Shown piece by piece: positions 55,423 through 64,000 of a stretch of 64,000 nucleotides of DNA; position 1 is the first letter of the stretch; each line of letters begins with the position of its first letter. Origin of the DNA: Mycolicibacterium rhodesiae JS60. Lineage in GTDB: Bacteria > Actinomycetota > Actinomycetes > Mycobacteriales > Mycobacteriaceae. The translations under genes and the position numbers were made by a program. The DNA lies in NCBI GenBank assembly GCA_000230935.2, contig AGIQ01000004.1, positions 310,001 to 374,000 on the forward strand, given 5' to 3'. Under the pieces are notes generated by a model. That model ran no database searches. It was not told the DNA's origin and saw only the letters and a list, made by a program, of their open reading frames with translations.

Positions 55423-55992
55423 ATGCTGACCGTCCCGGCCTTCGTCTGGCGCGGCAACGCGTTCTGGCGGGCGGTGGTGGTCGGCCTGGGCGCCGGCGTC
55501 TTCCTCGGCTTACTGGCATGGCTGGACTCGGGACTGTGGTTCGTCCCGCTGATCGTGCTGGCCATTATCACGGTGGTCTACGGCATCTGGCTGGGCCGGC
55601 GGATGGTCCGGTACTGGCCGGGCGCCTCGGCGCTGACCGGCGAACAGCGCGAACGGGTCGCCGGAGTCACCCACTGGGGTGGGCGGATCGGCGATCCCGC
55701 GCTGGCGCAATCGGTGGTCGACTTCGCCGACGGCATGCACCGCGCCGAGGAGAAGGGCCGCCCGTTCCGCTGGGTCATTCCGGTGGTCCTCGTCGTCGGC
55801 ATCGGGACCGCGGTGTGGGACTCGGTCTTCGGCTCGACCCGAGACATGATCTCGTCACTGGTGTACCTCGCGCTGTTGGGGGTCGAACTGTTCTGGTGGC
55901 CGGGCCGGCGAGACCGCTTACTGGACAATGCCGATCGCGCCAAAGAACGAGCATTGGCACTCATCGAAAGCGCCGAAGGAAGGTCGCAATGA
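55423..55992 (+). CDS. Membrane protein of unknown function
   Basis: A 189-residue protein with four predicted membrane helices in two pairs (about 16-36, 40-58, 115-133, 141-158) separated by a soluble loop containing GERERVAGVTHWGG-like sequence, and a basic C-terminal tail (RRDRLLDNADRAKERALALIE). No family is recognised. It starts nine bases after sufT and overlaps the next gene by ATGA, so it may be read with the suf operon. Confidence 0.78.
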   Translation: MLTVPAFVWRGNAFWRAVVVGLGAGVFLGLLAWLDSGLWFVPLIVLAIITVVYGIWLGRRMVRYWPGASALTGEQRERVAGVTHWGGRIGDPALAQSVVDFADGMHRAEEKGRPFRWVIPVVLVVGIGTAVWDSVFGSTRDMISSLVYLALLGVELFWWPGRRDRLLDNADRAKERALALIESAEGRSQ

Positions 55993-56654
55993 CCTCACCG
56001 GCCACGGTCGTGGCGACCCGCCGCCAGCTGCACGCCGTCGCCGAGAACTTCATCGCCGGACCGCAGTACCGGGCAACGGGAACCATCCGGCTGGCGGTCC
56101 GCCCGGACGGCTTCAGCGCGACCACGCTGGCGATCGCGGTACACGGGACCACGCTGACGTGGCCGGGCGGCAGCGCTGCGCTGGCGGGTCCGGTGCGCGG
56201 GCTCGTGCGCGCCAGCGGTCTCGACGTGAGCCCGCCCGTCGGGGCGTACGAGTCGGTGACCGCCCTGGACCCGGAGACCGTCCTCGACCTGGACGCCGGC
56301 GCCGCCGACGCCATTTATCGATGCTTGTACGCCGGCGGCTTCGCCATCAATGCTGTTCTCCCGGAAGGGCATCCGGTGCTGTGGCCGGAACACTTCGACG
56401 TCGCGGCCAGTGCCGACGAGGTCAACTATGGCGTTTCGGCCGGCGACGATTTCCACGAACTGCCGTACGCCTACGTCGGGCCGTGGGACTTCGCACGCTC
56501 ACCGCGCACCGGGCCGCTGTGGAACGCGCCGTTCGGGGCCGTACACGATCTGGATCTCAATGCGAATCTCGACGTCCTGGCCGGCGATATCACCCAGTTC
56601 TTCCGGCACGGAATCAACGCGCTGCACGGCGGTGTTGCAACCGGTCATGGATGA
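55989..56654 (+). CDS. Conserved actinobacterial protein of unknown function
   Basis: A 221-residue soluble protein without signal peptide or membrane segment. Conserved-looking parts are AENFIAGPQYRATGTIRLAV, LPEGHPVLWPEHFDVA, VNYGVSAGDDFHELPYAYVGPW, GPLWNAPFGA and DITQFFRHGIN. No function is assigned. ATG overlaps the stop of the preceding membrane-protein gene. Confidence 0.75.
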   Translation: MTSPATVVATRRQLHAVAENFIAGPQYRATGTIRLAVRPDGFSATTLAIAVHGTTLTWPGGSAALAGPVRGLVRASGLDVSPPVGAYESVTALDPETVLDLDAGAADAIYRCLYAGGFAINAVLPEGHPVLWPEHFDVAASADEVNYGVSAGDDFHELPYAYVGPWDFARSPRTGPLWNAPFGAVHDLDLNANLDVLAGDITQFFRHGINALHGGVATGHG

Positions 56655-56773
56655 TGTTGGGTGCGCGACGGCAAGCTCGACGGGTTCGGCGGTTTCGACG
56701 CGGCCCGTGCGCTGGGCAGTTTGTATTGAGACCGACAGGGAACACACAGCGAAAATCGGACGTTAGGACTGAC
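56655..56773. other. Short gap with a 22-codon frame
   Basis: A GTG-started frame (56661-56729) encodes GKLDGFGGFDAARALGSLY. It looks more like the remnant tail of a lost gene than a working peptide. No clear trxA promoter is seen; a weak TAGGAC lies four bases before the trxA GTG. Confidence 0.3.
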
Positions 56774-57133
56774 GTGGCTACCCAAGACCTGACCGCACAG
56801 AACTTCAACGACACCATCACCGGCAACGACATCGTGCTGGTCGACTTCTGGGCGTCGTGGTGCGGACCGTGTCGCGCGTTCGCCCCCACATTCACGGCCT
56901 CCTCGGAGAAGCACCCGGATGTCGTCTACGGCAAGGTTGACACCGAGGCCGAGCAGGAGCTCGCGGCCGCCGCCGAGATCCGGTCCATCCCCACGCTGAT
57001 GGCGTTCAAGAAGGGCAAGCTGATCTTCAACCAGGCCGGTGCCCTTCCACCCGCCGCGCTGGAAGACCTCATCTCGCAGGTCAAGGCCTTCGACGTCGAC
57101 GCGGCGGTCGCGTCTCAGTCCGAGGACGCCTAA
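56774..57133 (+). CDS. trxA: Thioredoxin
   Basis: Small disulfide reductase of 119 residues with the active site DFWASWCGPCRAFAP (about 25-39) and the cis-proline loop IRSIPTLMAFKKGKL. It matches Rv1470 in position. GTG at 56774 (MATQDLTAQNF) gives the normal thioredoxin length; the frame is open far upstream in another gene. No thioredoxin reductase follows here, unlike M. tuberculosis, where trxB1 (Rv1471) is next. Confidence 0.93.
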   Translation: MATQDLTAQNFNDTITGNDIVLVDFWASWCGPCRAFAPTFTASSEKHPDVVYGKVDTEAEQELAAAAEIRSIPTLMAFKKGKLIFNQAGALPPAALEDLISQVKAFDVDAAVASQSEDA

Positions 57134-57159
57134 CGGCCCTGACGGGTTACCGTGCAACG

Positions 57160-57981
57160 GTGATTCGTGACTCTGGTTTCGTCCTCGTCGAGCAGCCGCA
57201 GCCCAACATCGCTCTGGTCACCCTGAACCGGCCCGAGCGGATGAACTCGATGGCGTTCGACGTCATGCTGCCGCTGCGGGAAGTCCTGACCGAACTCAAG
57301 TACGACAACTCGGTGCGCGCGGTCGTGCTCACCGGTGCCGGGCGGGGCTTCTCCTCGGGTGCGGACCACAAGTCCGCCGGTTCGGTGCCGCACGTCGCCG
57401 GACTGACCCGGCCGTCGTTCGGGCTGCGGTCGATGGCGGTGCTCGACGATGTGATCCTCGCCATGCGCAAGCTGCACCAGCCGATCATCGCCGCGGTCAA
57501 CGGCGCGGCGATCGGCGGCGGGCTCTGCCTGGCGCTGGCCGCCGACATCCGGGTCGCGGCCAGCGGCGCGTACTTTCGGGCCGCCGGGATCAACAACGGG
57601 CTGACCGCCAGTGAGCTGGGCCTGAGCTATCTGCTGCCGCGTGCGATCGGCTCGTCGCGGGCGTTCGAGATCATGCTGACCGGTCGTGACGTCGATGCGC
57701 AGGAGGCCGAACGGATCGGGCTGGTGTCCCGGCAGGTGCCCGACGAGGAGTTGCTGCCGGCCTGCTTCGAGATCGCCAGCCGCATCGCGGCGTTCTCCCG
57801 CCCGGGCACGGAATTGACCAAGCGGACGCTATGGAGTGGACTGGACGCCGGTAGCCTGGAAGGGCATATGCAGGCCGAAGGTCTCGGGCAGCTCTATGTG
57901 CGCCTGCTCACCGCCAACTTCGAAGAGGCGGTTGCTGCGCGCGCTGAGAACCGCGACCCGGTCTTCACTGACGACAAGTAG
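57160..57981 (+). CDS. echA12: Enoyl-CoA hydratase/isomerase family protein
   Basis: Crotonase-fold protein of 273 residues: VTLNRPERMNSMAFDVM, the oxyanion-hole region GAGRGFSSGADHKSAG, NGAAIGGGLCLALAADIRVAA and PRAIGSSRAFEIMLTGRDV. The catalytic acidic residues of true hydratases are not clearly visible (SELGLSYLLP is in the equivalent place), so the exact reaction is uncertain. Position before the ABC-F gene matches Rv1472. Confidence 0.88.
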   Translation: MIRDSGFVLVEQPQPNIALVTLNRPERMNSMAFDVMLPLREVLTELKYDNSVRAVVLTGAGRGFSSGADHKSAGSVPHVAGLTRPSFGLRSMAVLDDVILAMRKLHQPIIAAVNGAAIGGGLCLALAADIRVAASGAYFRAAGINNGLTASELGLSYLLPRAIGSSRAFEIMLTGRDVDAQEAERIGLVSRQVPDEELLPACFEIASRIAAFSRPGTELTKRTLWSGLDAGSLEGHMQAEGLGQLYVRLLTANFEEAVAARAENRDPVFTDDK

Positions 57982-58005
57982 TACCCGAGGAGAACTGCGC
58001 CGCAC

Positions 58006-59634
58006 ATGATCACCGCAACGGACCTTGAGGTCCGCGCCGGCGCGCGCACACTGCTCCTCGCCGAGGGTCCCGCGCTGCGGGTGCAGCCCGGCGACCGCAT
58101 CGGTCTGGTCGGACGCAACGGCGCCGGCAAGACCACAACGATGCGGATCCTGGCGGGGGAGGGCGAACCGTACGCGGGCACCGTCGTGCGCTCCGGTGAC
58201 GTCGGCTATCTCCCGCAGGATCCCCGGGAGGGCGATCTCGACGTGCTGGCCCGCGACCGGGTGCTCTCGGCACGCGGTCTGGACACACTGCTGTCCGATC
58301 TGGAGAAGCAGCAGGCGTTGATGGCCGAGGTCGTCGACGACGCCGCCCGCGACAAGGCGGTGCGCCGCTACGGCCAACTCGAGGAACGCTTCGCCGCCCT
58401 CGGCGGATACGCCGCTGAAAGCGAAGCCGGCCGCATCTGTGCGAGCCTCGGTCTGCCGGACCGGGTGCTCACTCAGCCGCTGCGCACCCTGTCCGGCGGA
58501 CAGCGCAGGCGCGTCGAGCTGTCCCGGATCCTGTTCGCCGCCAGTGATACCGGCGCGGGTTCGGCCACCACCCTGTTACTCGACGAACCCACCAACCACC
58601 TCGACGCCGACTCGATCGGCTGGCTGCGGGGCTTCCTGCAGAACCACAGCGGCGGACTCGTGGTGATCAGCCACGACGTCGATCTGCTCGCCGACGTCGT
58701 GAACCGGGTGTGGTTCCTCGATGCCGTGCGCGGTGAGGCCGACGTCTACAACATGGGTTGGCAGAAGTACCTCGACGCCCGCGCCACCGACGAGCAGCGG
58801 CGCCGCCGGGAGCGCGCCAACGCAGAGAAGAAGGCTGGTGCGCTGCGCGCGCAGGCCGCCAAAATGGGTGCCAAGGCCACCAAAGCCGTTGCAGCACAGA
58901 ACATGTTGCGCCGCGCCGAGCGGATGATGGCCGAATTGGATGCCGAGCGGGTGGCCGACAAGGTAGCCCGGATCAAGTTCCCGACGCCGGCGCCGTGCGG
59001 GAAGACACCGCTGGTGGTCAAGGGGTTGACCAAGAACTACGGTTCGCTGGAGGTGTTCACCGGAGTCGACCTGGCGATCGATCGCGGTTCACGGGTCGTG
59101 GTTCTGGGCCTCAACGGTGCGGGCAAGACGACCCTGTTGCGGCTGATCGCAGGCACCGAGACTCCTGACGCCGGCGGACTGGAACCCGGGCACGGGCTCA
59201 AGATCGGTTATTTCGCACAGGAACACGACACTCTCGACAACAACGCGACGGTGTGGGAGAACATCCGCCACGCCGCACCCGACACCGGCGAGCAGGATCT
59301 GCGCGGCCTGCTCGGCGCGTTCATGTTCACCGGCCCCCAGCTCGAACAGCCGGCCGGCACCCTGTCCGGTGGTGAGAAGACCCGGCTGGCCCTGGCGGGG
59401 CTGGTGGCATCGACGGCCAACGTGCTGCTGCTCGACGAGCCGACCAACAACCTCGATCCCGCGTCGCGCGAACAGGTTCTGGACGCGCTGCGCAGTTACC
59501 AGGGCGCGGTAGTGCTGGTGACCCACGACCCGGGCGCGGCCGAAGCGCTCGATCCGCAGCGCGTCGTGCTGCTTCCCGATGGCACCGAGGACTTCTGGTC
59601 CGACGAGTATCGGGACCTCATCGAGCTCGCCTGA
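58006..59634 (+). CDS. ABC-F family ATPase (Rv1473-like)
   Basis: Two ABC ATPase domains in one chain with no membrane segments, as in ABC-F ribosome-acting proteins; relatives give ribosome protection against macrolides and similar drugs or act as translation factors. In 542 residues: Walker A LVGRNGAGKTTTMRIL and VLGLNGAGKTTLLRLI; signatures LSGGQRRRVELSR and LSGGEKTRLALAG; Walker B with TLLLDEPTNHLD and VLLLDEPTNNLD; and a charged interdomain linker (about 262-315). Whether it confers antibiotic resistance cannot be read from the sequence. Confidence 0.93.
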   Translation: MITATDLEVRAGARTLLLAEGPALRVQPGDRIGLVGRNGAGKTTTMRILAGEGEPYAGTVVRSGDVGYLPQDPREGDLDVLARDRVLSARGLDTLLSDLEKQQALMAEVVDDAARDKAVRRYGQLEERFAALGGYAAESEAGRICASLGLPDRVLTQPLRTLSGGQRRRVELSRILFAASDTGAGSATTLLLDEPTNHLDADSIGWLRGFLQNHSGGLVVISHDVDLLADVVNRVWFLDAVRGEADVYNMGWQKYLDARATDEQRRRRERANAEKKAGALRAQAAKMGAKATKAVAAQNMLRRAERMMAELDAERVADKVARIKFPTPAPCGKTPLVVKGLTKNYGSLEVFTGVDLAIDRGSRVVVLGLNGAGKTTLLRLIAGTETPDAGGLEPGHGLKIGYFAQEHDTLDNNATVWENIRHAAPDTGEQDLRGLLGAFMFTGPQLEQPAGTLSGGEKTRLALAGLVASTANVLLLDEPTNNLDPASREQVLDALRSYQGAVVLVTHDPGAAEALDPQRVVLLPDGTEDFWSDEYRDLIELA

Positions 59635-59730
59635 CAACTGGCATAAACGATTTCGGTCAAACCGGCCAAACCGCGCGGATGCGCTCCTACTCTGTGGGCT
59701 ATCGGCGCCGATCGACCGGGGAGGGTGATC

Positions 59731-59919
59731 ATGAGGAAGCCCAGCGAAGCTCATGACCAGTTGTTGAACAATCTGCGGAACGCCTACGAGGGCGGCGCGA
59801 GTATTCGCACCCTGGTGGCGTCGACGGGCCGTTCGTACGGTTCGATCCACGCGCTGTTGCGCGAGTCGGGCACCACGATGCGCAGCCGCGGTGGGCCCAA
59901 CCACGTGACCCGGCGCTAG
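59731..59919 (+). CDS. Small helix-turn-helix protein (Rv1473A-like)
   Basis: A 62-residue DNA-binding protein consisting almost only of one helix-turn-helix: LLNNLRNAYEGGASIRTLVA, STGRSYGSIHALLRESG. The same small gene is found at this place in M. tuberculosis. ATG at 59731 follows GGGGAGGG by six bases; GTG at 59725 is an alternative. Its stop overlaps the convergent acnR end by four bases. Confidence 0.85.
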   Translation: MRKPSEAHDQLLNNLRNAYEGGASIRTLVASTGRSYGSIHALLRESGTTMRSRGGPNHVTRR

Positions 59920-60491
59920 CCGTCGGGCCCTTCCGCGCGCACTGACACCTCCACCAGATCCAGCACCGCCGAGAGGCGCTGCGGGTCTTCGCCCGCCGCC
60001 AGCCGCGCCACCAATCCGTCGAGTACCAGATCCAGGTAGCACTGCAGCACGTCGCTGGGCACATCGTCGCGCAGCCGGCCCGCCTGCTTTTGCCGCCGCA
60101 GCCGGTCACTGGTCGCCGCCGACAGTTCGGCCGAGCGCTCCACCCAACCCTGCTGGAACACCGGGTCATTGCGCAGCTTGCGGGCGATCTCCAAACGGGT
60201 GGCCAGCCAATCGAATTGATCGGGCGCGGCCAGCATGTCCCGCATCACCTGGACGAGACCCTGGCTCGAGGCGACCTCGGCCATCCGCTCGGCGTCCTCG
60301 CGGGCGAGGGCGAAAAACAGGGTGTCCTTGTCGCGGAAGTGGTGGAAGATCGCACCACGCGACAGACCGATGGTGTGCTCCAGGCGGCGCACGGTTGCCT
60401 TGTCGTAGCCGTACTCGGCAAAGCAGCGCCGTGCGCCGTCGAGGATCTGGCGACGGCGGGCCGCCAGATGATCCTCGCTGACCCTGGGCAC
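59916..60491 (-). CDS. acnR: TetR-family aconitase repressor AcnR
   Basis: In Corynebacterium AcnR represses the aconitase gene beside it. This 191-residue protein has the helix-turn-helix RRRQILDGARRCFAEYGYDKATVRRLEHTIGLSRGAIFHHF and DKDTLFFALAREDAERM. It lies six bases after acn on the same strand, matching Rv1474c. GTG start at 60491. A matching palindrome is found upstream of acn. Confidence 0.92.
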   Translation of the reverse strand: MPRVSEDHLAARRRQILDGARRCFAEYGYDKATVRRLEHTIGLSRGAIFHHFRDKDTLFFALAREDAERMAEVASSQGLVQVMRDMLAAPDQFDWLATRLEIARKLRNDPVFQQGWVERSAELSAATSDRLRRQKQAGRLRDDVPSDVLQCYLDLVLDGLVARLAAGEDPQRLSAVLDLVEVSVRAEGPDG

Positions 60492-60497
60492 GTCCGG

Positions 60498-63308
<2,811 letters not shown>

Positions 63309-63363
63309 ATCAACTCCCGGCGTAGTCATCGATGCCGACGGGCTGTGTCGGCATCCGTCTCGA

Positions 63364-63386
63364 ATACTAACAGTACGCTTGTCCTG
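63364..63386 (-). promoter_or_regulatory. acn promoter with AcnR-type operator
   Basis: On the minus strand TAGTAT (63369-63364) is a good -10 box. CAGTAC-GCTT-GTCCTG (63371-63386) matches the corynebacterial AcnR pattern CAGNAC-N4-GTNCTG and fills the spacer just upstream of it, so bound AcnR would block RNA polymerase. The -35 box is weak. Confidence 0.6.
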
Positions 63387-63483
63387 CTAAGCAGTCGGAT
63401 CGTTTCCGTGCGCGGCCAACGGTCCTGGGTTCCAGTCTTGTCTTCCTCGGCGCGTGGTGCCACCCCGGGGCGGAGCCAAGGGG

Positions 63484-63489
63484 TACGGT
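63484..63489 (+). promoter_or_regulatory. -10 box before the Rv1476-like gene
   Basis: TACGGT lies eight bases before the GTG at 63498; no Shine-Dalgarno sequence is present. Confidence 0.4.
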
Positions 63490-63497
63490 TTGCGATC

Positions 63498-64000
63498 GTG
63501 ACGAATCCGCACGCCCCGACTTTCATCCCGGTGGAGGTGTGTAGCACCGCGGGCCTGGCCCCGTCGACTCCGGTCGAGCAGTGCCTGGCGGCGGTCAAGG
63601 CGGACGTGGCCTCCGACGGCGTCGCCGCTCCGGCCGCCGATGTCGCGGGTCTGCAGAAGATCGTGGCCTCGGCTCAGGAGCGCGGCATCGACCTCAAGGT
63701 CGTCGTGATGGAGACCAGCCCGCCGATCGACACCCCGCTTCGCGATATCGCCACCGAGATCGGTGCCGCCAACCCCGGTGCCACGGTGCTGGTGCTGAGC
63801 CCGGGGTGGGCCGGCACCTACAGCACCACCTATGACCGCGTGACCCTCGAAGCGGGCCAGGACGTGGCAAAGGCGGCCCCCAATCCGGTCGTCGGCACGC
63901 AGGCTTTTGTCGATCAGTTACAAACGCCCGACTTTCCCTGGATGGGATTAACGATCACGCTCGTGATCGGGGTGGCTGCGGCGGCTGTTCTGACCCGAGT
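63498..64000 (+). CDS. Rv1476-like membrane protein (3' end outside window)
   Basis: The frame from GTG 63498 is open to the window edge (167 codons). A soluble extracytoplasmic-looking domain comes first (IPVEVCSTAGLAPSTPVEQCLAAVKAD, LKVVVMETSPPIDTPLRDIATEIG, VLVLSPGWAGTYS). A membrane helix then begins near residue 150 (MGLTITLVIGVAAAAVL). There is no N-terminal signal peptide. It is the neighbour of acn in M. tuberculosis (Rv1476), where the peptidoglycan hydrolase gene ripA follows. The function is unknown. Confidence 0.85.
   Translation, partial: MTNPHAPTFIPVEVCSTAGLAPSTPVEQCLAAVKADVASDGVAAPAADVAGLQKIVASAQERGIDLKVVVMETSPPIDTPLRDIATEIGAANPGATVLVLSPGWAGTYSTTYDRVTLEAGQDVAKAAPNPVVGTQAFVDQLQTPDFPWMGLTITLVIGVAAAAVLTR

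Noticed and set aside
58006..59634. Antibiotic-resistance call for the ABC-F protein
   Set aside because: Mycobacterial core ABC-F gene in its usual place; nothing in the sequence indicates a specific drug.

Overview
The window is high-GC actinobacterial chromosome. Gene order identifies it as Mycobacterium/Mycolicibacterium: it follows, almost gene for gene, the M. tuberculosis stretch from Rv1411c (lprG) to Rv1476. No PE/PGRS genes are present, ppc lies between secG and the pentose phosphate genes, and SufB has no intein. I infer a rapid-growing Mycolicibacterium-type organism. I see no rRNA, tRNA or CRISPR.

Layout. 1-1370: tail-less lprG and ribC. 1371-10303: an accessory block of two paralogous, very large, secreted Ig/VCBS-like repeat proteins, an orphan C-terminal module between them, and a broken mgtE. 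10374-18092: ribBA, ribH, a PH-domain membrane protein, GNAT, then the uvrC-rapZ-cuvA-whiA run with overlapping starts. 18064-21024: MOSC protein, a membrane glycosyltransferase and a solute-binding protein without signal peptide. 21105-24397: glycolytic gap-pgk-tpiA, then secG. 24421-29320: a DUF222/HNH (13E12-type) gene, ppc, a DUF309 protein and a tiny coupled ORF. 29324-37530 (minus): the pentose phosphate operon tkt-tal-zwf-opcA-pgl, followed by a coiled-coil protein and a cytochrome P450. 37779-44443: ctaB, qor, an ATP-grasp protein and ctaA, with an IS701-type element, itself split by an IS256-type element, exactly between ctaB and qor. 44464-49128: a TetR regulator divergent from a DAPG-hydrolase-like gene, an ABC exporter and the mannosyltransferase mptB. 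49217-55413: the complete sufRBDCSU-sufT Fe-S assembly operon. 55423-64000: two conserved unknown proteins, trxA, echA12, an ABC-F ATPase, a small HTH protein, acnR, acn and the start of an Rv1476-like membrane protein.

Functional themes. Riboflavin synthesis, lower glycolysis, PEP carboxylation, NADPH production, haem O/A synthesis, Fe-S assembly and aconitase (an Fe-S enzyme) lie close together, as in related genomes. Several regulatory sites are visible: a SufR palindrome on the sufR start, an AcnR-type palindrome between the acn -35 and -10 regions, and a TetR dyad over a divergent -35 box. Many genes have a TANNNT box 6-8 nt before their start codon, the arrangement expected of leaderless mycobacterial transcripts.

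The less ordinary features are: (i) the twin repeat proteins with matching promoter blocks and an orphan alternative tail; (ii) a 28-bp dispersed repeat in two unrelated coding sequences, in opposite orientations; (iii) the nested insertion sequences whose 4-bp target duplication restored the stop codons of both flanking genes; (iv) a P450 appended to the pentose phosphate operon.
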